64,000 nt of DNA, taken from an uncultured Myxococcales bacterium. Lineage in GTDB: Bacteria > Myxococcota > Myxococcia > Myxococcales > Myxococcaceae. Location of the stretch: assembly GCA_937980205.1 (NCBI GenBank), contig CALJKW010000016.1, positions 330,060-394,059 on the forward strand. Direction: 5' to 3'. Below are positions 7,411 to 15,993 of the stretch, in pieces (within the stretch, counting starts at the first letter, position 1; the number at the start of each line of letters is the position of its first letter). Under the pieces are notes generated by a model that saw only the letters and a list, made by a program, of their open reading frames with translations, did not search any database and was not told the DNA's origin. The position numbers and the translations under genes are program-made.

Positions 7411-7989
7411 TTGGCTGAAGTCTCACGCGCGATTCGGGTACTCAGCGCAAACGTGCTTGCCGCCTCGCTCTCCCTGCTGCTCCTGGCCGCATCGCAGGAT
7501 GTGCGACTGGATCACCGCGGCGCGGTGGGGCTGCTGCTGGGCGTCGGAGGGCTCCGCAAAGACGCGAGCGTCCCCATCGAGAACAGCTGGCGCGGCTCGG
7601 TGAACGTCGGCGTCACGTTCGCGTTCGGCTACCGCGAGCAGGAGATCGTCATCGTCGCCAGCACGAGCATGACCCGCACCGAGGTGATCGTGAACGCGAT
7701 GACCGGCGAGCGGGCGTACGGCTTCGGCATCGACGGGATCCTCTGGGGCGGCTACCGCACGTACTTCGGTGAGGAGTGGAAGACGTTCGTCGATCTCGAT
7801 CTCTCCGTCGGAGTCGTGCCCGGCTTCACCGCGGGCCCCCGCGTCGGCATCGGCCTCATGCGCGAGCTCTCCTCGGTGATGGGCCTCTACACCACGCTGC
7901 ACGCGCAGCTCGGCTTCGGATCAGCCCTCGTCTTCCGCGCCGAGCTCGCCGTCGGAGTGCAGCTGCGGTCATTTCTTCTCGAGGATTGA
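7411..7989 (+). CDS. secreted protein, possible outer-membrane beta-barrel
   Basis: 192 residues if translation starts at TTG 7411; GTG 7453 would give 178 residues with a weaker n-region. The N-terminus has a hydrophobic signal segment, VLAASLSLLLLAASQ. The mature part alternates polar and apolar residues with Gly and aromatic residues (GSVNVGVTFAFGYRE, FGIDGILWGGYRTYFG, VGVQLRSFLLED), which is typical of beta-barrel or beta-sandwich outer-membrane proteins. No specific family recognised. The start is uncertain. Confidence 0.6.
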   Translation: MAEVSRAIRVLSANVLAASLSLLLLAASQDVRLDHRGAVGLLLGVGGLRKDASVPIENSWRGSVNVGVTFAFGYREQEIVIVASTSMTRTEVIVNAMTGERAYGFGIDGILWGGYRTYFGEEWKTFVDLDLSVGVVPGFTAGPRVGIGLMRELSSVMGLYTTLHAQLGFGSALVFRAELAVGVQLRSFLLED

Positions 7990-8015
7990 GTCGAAAAATT
8001 GATCCTGTGTGATTG

Positions 8016-8034
8016 TGTGCGACCATGTCGCACA
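8016..8034. promoter_or_regulatory. perfect palindrome over the start codon of the RHH gene, putative operator
   Basis: TGTGCGAC at 8016-8023, spacer CAT at 8024-8026, GTCGCACA at 8027-8034: an exact 8-bp inverted repeat. The ATG at 8025 lies in the spacer and the alternative ATG at 8034 begins on the last base. A TGTGTGATTGTGTG direct repeat precedes it. Ribbon-helix-helix proteins commonly repress their own gene through such sites; in RNA the same repeat could fold over the start. Regulatory role is inferred. Confidence 0.55.
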
Positions 8035-8201
8035 TGAACGAGAACCCCCGGCTCACCTCCGTCGTCTTCCGCCTCAACCGCGACCGCTTGGAGTCCTTGA
8101 AGGAGCTCTCCAAGGCGACCCGCATCCGCCAGAGCGAGTACCTGCGCGAGGCGATCAGCGATCTGCTCGAGAAGTACGACGATCAGATGACCGACGCGTA
8201 G
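8025..8201 (+). CDS. ribbon-helix-helix (CopG/Arc-like) DNA-binding protein
   Basis: 58 residues from ATG 8025 (or 55 from ATG 8034; TTG 8013 is also open). The strand RLTSVVFRLNRDRLESLKEL is followed by SKATRIRQSEYLREAISDLLEKY, the short beta-strand, helix, turn and helix of CopG/Arc regulators; such proteins bind DNA as dimers through the paired strands. No toxin gene follows, so an antitoxin role is unsupported. Its start codon sits inside a perfect 19-base palindrome (8016-8034), suggesting autoregulation. Confidence 0.8.
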   Translation: MSHMNENPRLTSVVFRLNRDRLESLKELSKATRIRQSEYLREAISDLLEKYDDQMTDA

Positions 8202-8249
8202 CTCCCCCTTCCGCTTGCGCCGCCGCGGCGCCGTGTATACGGCGACGCC

Positions 8250-8882
8250 ATGGTGCTGGCGTTGATCCTCGCAGCGAGCTTCTGCACAGAGGCTCCTACG
8301 AAGTCGCCGAGCCGCTCCGTGGGCCGCGCGTCGAGCGGCTCTCTCGAGGGCGGCGTCGCGATCACCGAGTCCGAGTCACTGCGGGTCCTGCCGAAGCGAC
8401 ACAAGGCCCGCTGTCTCGTGTTCGGAACCGAGCGCCTCGCGCGTGCGCTCGAGGCCGCCGCCGCGAAGGTCGGCGGCCAGCCGCTCGGCGTCGGCGATCT
8501 GTCTCGGGCCTGTGGCGGCTCGATCGCTCCACTGTCGAGATCGCACCAGTCGGGCCGCGATGCCGACCTCGCGTTCTACGCAGTGAAGGGCCCGCTCGAC
8601 GATCTCGAGGCGCTGAAGCCGGGCGAGCTCGACGTCGCGCGGCAGTGGCGCCTGGTCGCCGCGCTCCTCGAAGACCCAACGATCGAGGTGCGGTGGATGT
8701 TCGTCAGCGAGCCGATCCGCGCCGCGCTGCTCGCCGAGGGCGAGCGCGTGAAGGCCGATCCGGCGACGCTGGTGCGCGCGCGGCGCGTGCTCCACCAGCC
8801 TTCCGATGCGCCGCCCCACGACGATCACCTGCACCTGCGCATCGCCTGCAGCGCCGACGAGGCCGCGGCCGGCTGCCGCTGA
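8250..8882 (+). CDS. MepA-like (peptidase M74) murein endopeptidase
   Basis: 210 residues with a short signal-like start (MVLALILAASFCTEA). The pattern SRSHQSGRDADLAFY (H-x-x-G-x-x-x-D) and the C-terminal HDDHLHLRI carry the zinc ligands of LAS-type metallopeptidases, as in MepA, which cuts the D-alanyl-diaminopimelate cross-links of peptidoglycan. The protein is somewhat shorter than E. coli MepA (about 270 residues). Acts in the periplasm, as judged from the signal. Paired convergently with truA, 3 bases apart. Confidence 0.82.
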   Translation: MVLALILAASFCTEAPTKSPSRSVGRASSGSLEGGVAITESESLRVLPKRHKARCLVFGTERLARALEAAAAKVGGQPLGVGDLSRACGGSIAPLSRSHQSGRDADLAFYAVKGPLDDLEALKPGELDVARQWRLVAALLEDPTIEVRWMFVSEPIRAALLAEGERVKADPATLVRARRVLHQPSDAPPHDDHLHLRIACSADEAAAGCR

Positions 8883-8885
8883 AGG

Positions 8886-9677
8886 TCAGAGCTCGAACGG
8901 CGGTCCGGGCGGCAACCGCGGCACCGCACCGGCGAACGGATCCTTCTGGGGCGGGTACTTTACCTCCCAGAGGATGAGCCCCTGCGCCGGAGCCTTCACG
9001 CCGTCGAACGGCACCGGCTCTTCGAGCGCGCGCCGGTACGGCTCGAGCGCCAGCTCGCCGCGCGCGACCGCCACGGCGCCGCCGACGAGGTAGCGCACCA
9101 TGTACCGCGCGAAGCCGTCGCCCACGATGCACAGCTCTGCCACGTGGCCGTGCACCTCGAGCCGCACGTCGCGCACCGTCCTCGGCTTCTGCGTGCTCGA
9201 CTTGTCGTGGAACGCGAAGAAGTCGCGCGTGCCGACGCTGAGCTTCAGCACCTCGAGCACTGCCGCCGGCTCGACGTCGGCCCGCCAGGCGAACGGCGCC
9301 CACGCCGGGTCGTCTCGAAGCAGCAGCCGGTACCGGTACTCTTTCGTCTGTGCCGCCCACTGCGGGTGGAACTTGCGCGGCGCCTCGCGCGACAGCGCGA
9401 TCCCCACCGTCGGCGGCAGCCCGGCGTTGATGCGCTCGGCGACGTCTTGGGGGGCGACGTCTTCGACCACCCGCATGCCGAGCACCTGCATGCGGGCGTG
9501 GACTCCGAGGTCGGTGCGGCCGCTGGGGACCGGGTTCCGCGAGAAGCCCTGTGACCGCAGCGCGGCCATCAAGGTCTCTTGAACCGTGGGACCGAGCGGT
9601 TGCGACTGGTAGCCGCGAAACGCCCCTCCGTGGTACCAACACCAGAGCGCAACGATCCTGGAGGGCTGCTCGTTCAT
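8886..9677 (-). CDS. truA: tRNA pseudouridine(38-40) synthase
   Basis: 263 residues from ATG 9677 (MNEQPSRIVALWCWYHGGAF), the start that matches TruA length; upstream codons to 9743 are open but lie inside the divergent gene. Catalytic Asp56 is in SGRTDLGVHA; RVNAGLP-like (ERINAGLPPTVGI), FHPQWAAQTKEYRYRL and GFARYMVRYLVGG are also family segments. It modifies uridines 38-40 of the anticodon arm. Its ATG is paired on the opposite strand with the ATG of the gene at 9676 through a shared CATG. Confidence 0.95.
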   Translation of the reverse strand: MNEQPSRIVALWCWYHGGAFRGYQSQPLGPTVQETLMAALRSQGFSRNPVPSGRTDLGVHARMQVLGMRVVEDVAPQDVAERINAGLPPTVGIALSREAPRKFHPQWAAQTKEYRYRLLLRDDPAWAPFAWRADVEPAAVLEVLKLSVGTRDFFAFHDKSSTQKPRTVRDVRLEVHGHVAELCIVGDGFARYMVRYLVGGAVAVARGELALEPYRRALEEPVPFDGVKAPAQGLILWEVKYPPQKDPFAGAVPRLPPGPPFEL

Positions 9678-10539
9678 GGCAGACCAGTGGCTGTACCGGA
9701 ATGCAGATCTCATCTTGGGACCGGTGCCGGCGGCCCAGATCATCGAGAAGATCTACTCGCACGAGCTGGACGGCAAGAGCGAGGTTCAAGTGATGGGCAG
9801 CGGCCAGTTCCGCCGCCTCATCGAGATCGAGGCGTTCCGCGTCCACCTCGCCAAGGCGGACGTGAAGAAGAAGGTCGAGAAGCTCGCCGACGCCACCGCG
9901 AAAGATCGCGCCAAGAAGCGCAACATCACGCTCGTCATCGCCGGCGTCGTGATCGCCATCATCGCCGGCGGCGTCATCGCGGCCGGCCAGTACCTCGCCG
10001 TCCACACGCCGGGGAAGTCGAGCGAAGATCTCTACGCCGACCTCATCACCGTCGACCCGCCGACCGTCACCCGCGCCCGCGCCGGCGAGAGCGAGGAGCT
10101 CGTCGACTACCCCGGCAACGTGCCCGGGCAGCCGAAGCCGAAGCCTCCGCCGGGTGAGCAGCTCGCCAACAACGTGCCGAAGCCGCAGCCCAAGCCCCGG
10201 CCGCCCGGAGAGCCGAAGCCCAAGCCGGGCGAGGAAGACCCCGACGGCATGTCGCTCGGCCAGGTCGACCAGGCCGGCATCAACGACGTCGTGAAGAAGC
10301 ACCAGAAGGGCCTCTTCCCCTGCCTCGCCAAGGCGGCGAAGCCGGGGCAGGTCATCAAGGTGCCCATCGAGTTCACCGTCGCCTCAGGCAAGGTCAGCAA
10401 GGTGTGGATCGACAACCCCGACCTCAAGAACGACGCGATGCTCTCGGAGTGCCTGATGAACGAGCTGCGCAAGTGGCCCTTCAAAGAGGCCCAGAACGCT
10501 TCTGTTGGCTTGAGCTTCAACATCGGCAAGAAGGGGTGA
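9676..10539 (+). CDS. GYF-like domain, membrane protein with AgmX/TonB-type C-terminal domain
   Basis: 287 residues, with GGAGGG about 12 bases before the ATG. Residues 1-55 (WLYRNADLILGPVPAAQIIEKI) look like a GYF_2-type domain. A basic helix is followed by one membrane segment (about 94-117, TLVIAGVVIAIIAGGVIAAG), a Pro/Lys/Gly-rich spanner of about 65 residues, and a C-terminal domain with CLAKAAKPGQVIKVPIEFTV and a second Cys in LSECLMNEL, as in the AgmX/PglI C-terminal domain of myxobacterial envelope proteins, which resembles the TonB C-terminus. Suggests a cytosolic sensor head linked across the periplasm. Partner unknown. Confidence 0.75.
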   Translation: MADQWLYRNADLILGPVPAAQIIEKIYSHELDGKSEVQVMGSGQFRRLIEIEAFRVHLAKADVKKKVEKLADATAKDRAKKRNITLVIAGVVIAIIAGGVIAAGQYLAVHTPGKSSEDLYADLITVDPPTVTRARAGESEELVDYPGNVPGQPKPKPPPGEQLANNVPKPQPKPRPPGEPKPKPGEEDPDGMSLGQVDQAGINDVVKKHQKGLFPCLAKAAKPGQVIKVPIEFTVASGKVSKVWIDNPDLKNDAMLSECLMNELRKWPFKEAQNASVGLSFNIGKKG

Positions 10540-10540
10540 C

Positions 10541-11116
10541 GTGAGCGACCTCCGTCAAACCGTCCTTCACGCGTCGAAGCGCTTCAAGTCGTCCTGGGTC
10601 GAGATGGGCAAGCTGCTCGTCGAGGTCCTGCAGAAAGAGGCCTATCGGGAGTGGGGCTTCGAGAGCTTCGAGGCGTACTGCTACAAAGAGCTGCGCCTGA
10701 AGAAGTCGACCGTCGACAAGCTGACGCGCAGCTACAGCTTCCTCGACAAGCACGAGCCCAAGGCCATGTCGCAGCCGGACATCGCCGAGGTCGCGCCCCC
10801 GTTCGAGGTCGTCGAGGTGCTGGCCGGCGCCGAAGCGCGGGGAGATCTCTCCGCGCAGGAGTACCGGTCGATCCGCGACTCGATCTGGAACCCCGAGGTC
10901 GCCGTCAGCGAGCTCAAGCGCGACATCAGCGAGAAGTTCGGGCCGCCGTCGCCCAAGCCGGACGACAGCCAGCAGATGAAGCGCCTGGCCACCATGGCGA
11001 AGAAGCTGGCCGAGGAGCTCGAGGCCTTCAAGAAGGTGCCCCGCGCGGTGGCCGAGCGGGCGAAGGCGCTGGCCGACGACGTCGCGGAGCTGGTACGGCC
11101 GGACGCCGAAGCCTGA
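10541..11116 (+). CDS. hypothetical soluble helical protein
   Basis: 191 residues from GTG 10541, one base after the preceding stop, so likely co-translated. Predominantly helical: a first part with KSSWVEMGKLLVEVLQKEAY, GFESFEAYCYKELRLKKSTV and a C-terminal coiled-coil-like stretch (MKRLATMAKKLAEELEAFKK). The STVDKLTRSYSFL stretch could be a helix-turn-helix, but this is only a resemblance. No signal or membrane segment. Family not recognised. Confidence 0.65.
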   Translation: MSDLRQTVLHASKRFKSSWVEMGKLLVEVLQKEAYREWGFESFEAYCYKELRLKKSTVDKLTRSYSFLDKHEPKAMSQPDIAEVAPPFEVVEVLAGAEARGDLSAQEYRSIRDSIWNPEVAVSELKRDISEKFGPPSPKPDDSQQMKRLATMAKKLAEELEAFKKVPRAVAERAKALADDVAELVRPDAEA

Positions 11117-11174
11117 ACCGGTGGGGGAATGACGGCGGGGCGGGAATTGGTTACCGATCTCCTACACAACGTGA

Positions 11175-11197
11175 AGCGGGCCGGCCTTCAGCCCGCT
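11175..11197. repeat. 7-bp inverted repeat upstream of clpX
   Basis: AGCGGGC at 11175-11181 and GCCCGCT at 11191-11197, 9-base loop, in the 127-base gap before clpX. A TTTT run follows 6 bases later. It could be a weak terminator for the upstream pair or a clpX control site; neither can be decided. Confidence 0.4.
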
Positions 11198-11243
11198 ATA
11201 GAGTTTTCCAACTGCGGCACCTGAGGCTAGGCTCGAAGACGAG

Positions 11244-12524
<1,281 letters not shown>

Positions 12525-12526
12525 GG

Positions 12527-12539
12527 GCAGCTTCGCTGC
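12527..12539. terminator. short hairpin between convergent genes
   Basis: GCAGC, loop TTC, GCTGC, located between the stop of clpX and the stop of the minus-strand lipoprotein gene. No clear T-run, so intrinsic termination is only possible. Confidence 0.3.
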
Positions 12540-12542
12540 GAC

Positions 12543-13715
12543 TTAACGCCTGTAGAGGCGCGTCGAGCTTCCTTCCGGCACCGTCACGCACGTGCTCGTG
12601 ATCGCCTGCACGCGCGGGCCGTAGTTCTCGAGGACGATGTTGTCGCCCGAGCGGGCCAGCACGAACGGCCCGGCGTCGGGGCGGCCCGCGTCGAGGACGA
12701 CGCCGTTGTCCCAGCCGAACGGGCCGGGCACGAAGACGGCCCAGCCCGGCGGCAGCGGGAAGCCCGTCGACATCCGGTGATCGACGAGCATGACCTCGGA
12801 CCCGAGCATCGTCTCGTTCTGCACCCAGATGCCCTCGGGGCCCAAGGCGACGGCGGTCGGAGACGTCAGCATCGTGCAGCGCTGGCCCCCATCGGCCACG
12901 TAGCCGGGGATTCGGGCGGCGCACCACTGGTTGCCCCGGATGAACGCCACGTCGTTCCCCGTACGCCAGAGCACGTTGTTCATCCGGATGGGGGCGGGCA
13001 CGGAGGTGACGCCGCCGTCCCTCCACAGCCACGTCGCGCTGTTGAGCCCGAGCAGCAGGGCCTCGTCCGCGCCCGGGATGATCGCCTGGTGAGCGCTCGT
13101 CATGAGCGCATCGGTGAGCTCGAACGAGCCGCCGTCTTCGACCCAGCGCTCGAGGCGGGTGCCGGTGCTCAGCCAGAGCGTCGAGCTCCAGCGGGCGACG
13201 AAGGGGAAGCCCTCGAACTGCCGACCGGCGTCGAGCACGTCCACCGTGTCGGCGTTTCTGCAGAGCACGAGGCCGCCCGGCGTGAAGTCTCCGCGGTCGC
13301 ACCGCCCGGGGACGAGGATGCTGCCCGCATCGCGCCGCTCGGCGGCAACGATGACGTTCGCCTGCGCGGTGCCGAAGTTCGGCTCGAAGCGCGCGGCGAG
13401 GTGGTACGTGCCGGGTACCGTCGGCGTGAACGAGACGTCCGTCTCGAAGCCGTCGTTCGTCGCGCGCGGCTCGGTGCTCGTGTGCGCGATCGGGTTGCTG
13501 CTCGGGTCCAGCACGGAGACCGTGACGCTCGTCGGCACGCGCATCCCACAGCTCACCGGCAACAGCGCGGTCACGGTGACCGGCTGCCAGGCGGTGGCGA
13601 ACGACGGCGAGACGGGCGTCGCGCCCGTGACCACACAGAGGTCCTGATTGCAGACGCAGCCGCCGAGCGCGAGCAGCGCCGCGCACGACAGCAGCCAGAG
13701 CCGCCTCAGTTGCAC
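12543..13715 (-). CDS. lipoprotein of unknown function
   Basis: 390 residues from GTG 13715, chosen because it overlaps the stop of the upstream gene (GTGCAACTGA) and gives a clean lipoprotein signal, LWLLSCAALLALGGC. The same frame stays open far upstream but that part is an Arg-rich antisense shadow. After the Cys there is an Ig-like segment (SVTVSVLDPSSNPIAHTS, VPGTYHLAARFEPN) and then a beta-rich body with repeated aspartate-glycine turns (DAGRQF, WVEDGGSF, VADGGQ) reminiscent of a propeller. Outer-membrane attached; function not recognised. Probably an operon with the lipoprotein at 13706-15106. Confidence 0.7.
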   Translation of the reverse strand: MQLRRLWLLSCAALLALGGCVCNQDLCVVTGATPVSPSFATAWQPVTVTALLPVSCGMRVPTSVTVSVLDPSSNPIAHTSTEPRATNDGFETDVSFTPTVPGTYHLAARFEPNFGTAQANVIVAAERRDAGSILVPGRCDRGDFTPGGLVLCRNADTVDVLDAGRQFEGFPFVARWSSTLWLSTGTRLERWVEDGGSFELTDALMTSAHQAIIPGADEALLLGLNSATWLWRDGGVTSVPAPIRMNNVLWRTGNDVAFIRGNQWCAARIPGYVADGGQRCTMLTSPTAVALGPEGIWVQNETMLGSEVMLVDHRMSTGFPLPPGWAVFVPGPFGWDNGVVLDAGRPDAGPFVLARSGDNIVLENYGPRVQAITSTCVTVPEGSSTRLYRR

Positions 13716-15106
13716 GAGCCCCAGCTCGGGTTGCACCACGAGGCGTCGCGCTTCACCGAGCGCGTGACGTCGCGCGTCCAGGTGACTCCGTCGGTCGAGA
13801 GCGCGAGGGTGTAGTCGAGGCGGCTCCACGTGCTGCCGTAGTAGAGCAGCTCGCGGGGCAGCGTGAAGCGGTAGCGCGAGTCGTTGCCGACGCGGCCGCG
13901 GTACTCGAGCCAGCGCGCAGGCTGCTCGACGCCGTCGAGCTTCAGCTCCACCCGCGCCGCGAGCAGGCCGGGGCGGGCAGAGTCGGTGATGCCCGGCACC
14001 CAGGCGTCGAGCTCGACGAAGCTGCAGGCGCGCTCGTAGATGTAGCCGTCGAGCACGATGGGCTCGGGGACGCCGGCGCGCGCGGTGCAGTCGCGCGACA
14101 GGCTCGAGCCCAGGTTGCCGAACCAGCCGATCGCCGGCGGGGCCTTCTGCTCGATGGGGAAGCGGTAGTTCGCCCCGTCGAGCGAGTCCCACGCGGGCTG
14201 GCAGGAGAGGCCCGTGTTCTGGAACCAGACCTCGGCCTCGCGCGCTCCGGCGGGGACGGTGAAGGTGAACGGCAGCGGGCGCTCGCGCGTGAGGTCGGGG
14301 ACCCCGTTCGGCGCGTCGAAGGTGCGGACGCTCTGCTGGACGACCTGGCCGCCCGGCTGGAAGCGGACGAAGCCGGTGATGTCCCAGCGGGCGGCGCCAC
14401 CGCTCGAGCCGCGGCACTTCGTCAGGCGCGACGGCGCGTACTCGATGGTGCCGGTGCCAGCGGCCATCAGCGGGCCGTGCTGCTCGAGGGTCCAGTCGCT
14501 CTTGAACTCGAGGACGGCGCGCGCGCTGCCGGCGGGGCGGCAGACGCTCGCGTCTTCGGCGATCGCCCACTGGTTGTTGGCGACGAGCTCGTACGCGTCG
14601 AAGTCGCCGGGCACGCGGTTGTGATCGAACACGCGAGAGCCGTCGGAGAGGCGCTGGTACGGCATCAGCTGCAGGCGCGCGCGCTGCAGCGAGGTCGCGC
14701 TCTGGCCGGGGCTCACCGTCTTGCGGTCGATGCGCACCTGGTACCGCTGGTAGCCCGCGGGAGCGCCCGAGACCTTCGCCGCCTGCTTCCTGCTCCACGT
14801 GCTCGCGTCGGTGTTGCGCCACTGCACCCACGTGGTCGCTCCGGGCACGACGGCCGAGGTCGCCACGTCGATGGTCGCCTGCCAGACGAACCAGCACGCG
14901 CCGCCGCTGTCGCAGACCGTGGCGTAGCCGGTCGTCCCGGTGGCGCGCTCGGCCTTGCGCAGCACGAGCTGGCACGAGCGGTCGGCGCGATCGGACGCGA
15001 CCCCCTGCTCGACGTCGGCCTCGACGTCTTCGGTGCCCTGGGTGACGACGGCTTCCGGAGCGCACGCCGCGAGGACGAGCAGACAGGTGAGGAGATGTGG
15101 GCGCAT
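13706..15106 (-). CDS. secreted lipoprotein of unknown function
   Basis: 466 residues from ATG 15106 (MRPHLLTCLLVLAACAPEAV); ATG 15115 is an alternative. Lipobox VLAAC. The mature part is rich in Trp, Tyr and paired Cys (for example TVCDSGGACWFVWQ, DASVCRPAG, RLTKCRGSS, GLSCQPAWDS, RDCTARAGV, SWCNPSWGSCN), suggesting a disulfide-stabilised extracellular beta-protein. Two related halves may exist (residues about 40-170 and 180-440). No catalytic signature found. Its stop overlaps the next lipoprotein start. Confidence 0.7.
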   Translation of the reverse strand: MRPHLLTCLLVLAACAPEAVVTQGTEDVEADVEQGVASDRADRSCQLVLRKAERATGTTGYATVCDSGGACWFVWQATIDVATSAVVPGATTWVQWRNTDASTWSRKQAAKVSGAPAGYQRYQVRIDRKTVSPGQSATSLQRARLQLMPYQRLSDGSRVFDHNRVPGDFDAYELVANNQWAIAEDASVCRPAGSARAVLEFKSDWTLEQHGPLMAAGTGTIEYAPSRLTKCRGSSGGAARWDITGFVRFQPGGQVVQQSVRTFDAPNGVPDLTRERPLPFTFTVPAGAREAEVWFQNTGLSCQPAWDSLDGANYRFPIEQKAPPAIGWFGNLGSSLSRDCTARAGVPEPIVLDGYIYERACSFVELDAWVPGITDSARPGLLAARVELKLDGVEQPARWLEYRGRVGNDSRYRFTLPRELLYYGSTWSRLDYTLALSTDGVTWTRDVTRSVKRDASWCNPSWGSCN

Positions 15107-15128
15107 GACGGACATGCGCTTAACCGCT

Positions 15129-15902
15129 TCAGTCGAGCCGATGCAAGCCGAAGAAATCCCGGGCCGTTTTCGTGGTGTGACGCGCGGTCTCTTCGGGCGT
15201 CTCGCCTCGGGCCTTCGCGACGGCCTCGAGGACGCGCGGGAGGAACGCCGGCTCGTTGCGGCGCGGAGCTCCCGGCGGCGAGAGAAACGGCGCGTCCGTC
15301 TCGAGCATGAGCCGCCCAGGCGGGATTCTGCGCACCAGCTCGACGAGGTGCGTGCCGCGGCGCTCGTCGCAGATCCACCCGGTGATGCCGATGTGCAGGC
15401 CGAGCGCGAGGTAGTCGTCGAGGGCGCGGGCGTCTCCGGTGAAGCAGTGGATGACGGCGCGCTTCGGCCGGTGCTTCTCGACAAGGCGCTTCACCTCGTC
15501 GAAGGCGTCGCGCTCGTGCAGGAACAGCGGCTTGCCCAGCCGCGCGGCGAGCTCGAGCTGCGCTTCGAAGCAGGCGAGCTGCGCGTCGCGAGGAGAGAAG
15601 TTGCGGTTGAAGTCGAGGCCGCACTCTCCGATCGCGACGGGGTCGAGGGCAGCGAGCTCGTCGAGGTGGCGCGGCTCGAAGTCCTTCGCGTGGTGCGGGT
15701 GGATGCCGGCGGTCGCGCAGAGGCCGTGCTCTTGGGCGAGCCAGGCGGCTTTCCGCGAGCCCGCGACGTCGGTGCCGGTGATGACGAGGTCGACGCCGGC
15801 GTCCTTCGCGCGCTTCAGGACTTGCGGCAGATCCGCCTCGAACGAGCGGTGCGCGAGGTTCACGCCGATGTCGACGAGGGCAGTCGGAGTTGCCCCTCTC
15901 AT
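15129..15902 (-). CDS. tatD: TatD family metal-dependent hydrolase
   Basis: 257 residues from ATG 15902 (MRGATPTALVDIGVNLAHRS). Very similar in order to E. coli TatD: DIGVNL start, TAGIHPHHAKDF, AIGECGLDFNRNFSPRDAQ, FLHERDAFDE, HCFTGDARALDDYL, GITGWICDERRG and LETDAPFLSPP. Like TatD itself it has no HxH at the start. The family are metal-dependent 3'-5' DNA/RNA exonucleases of the TIM-barrel amidohydrolase fold. The frame is open to 16055 but that would overlap the divergent gene. Confidence 0.93.
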   Translation of the reverse strand: MRGATPTALVDIGVNLAHRSFEADLPQVLKRAKDAGVDLVITGTDVAGSRKAAWLAQEHGLCATAGIHPHHAKDFEPRHLDELAALDPVAIGECGLDFNRNFSPRDAQLACFEAQLELAARLGKPLFLHERDAFDEVKRLVEKHRPKRAVIHCFTGDARALDDYLALGLHIGITGWICDERRGTHLVELVRRIPPGRLMLETDAPFLSPPGAPRRNEPAFLPRVLEAVAKARGETPEETARHTTKTARDFFGLHRLD

Positions 15903-15993
15903 GGCTTCCTGGGCTTCGAGCTCGGGATTCAAAACTGCGTGTCCTCTGACGCTATTCCCCGCGGTGACTGACGTCGTGTAGCCTGCGCGGCCA

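Noticed and set aside
8013..8201. RHH protein as antitoxin of a toxin-antitoxin pair
   Set aside because: The next gene (8250) is a murein endopeptidase and no small toxin is adjacent.
13716..15065. Upstream part of the long minus frame leading into the lipoprotein at 12543-13715
   Set aside because: Arg-rich out-of-frame reading of the gene at 13706-15106; the real start is GTG 13715.
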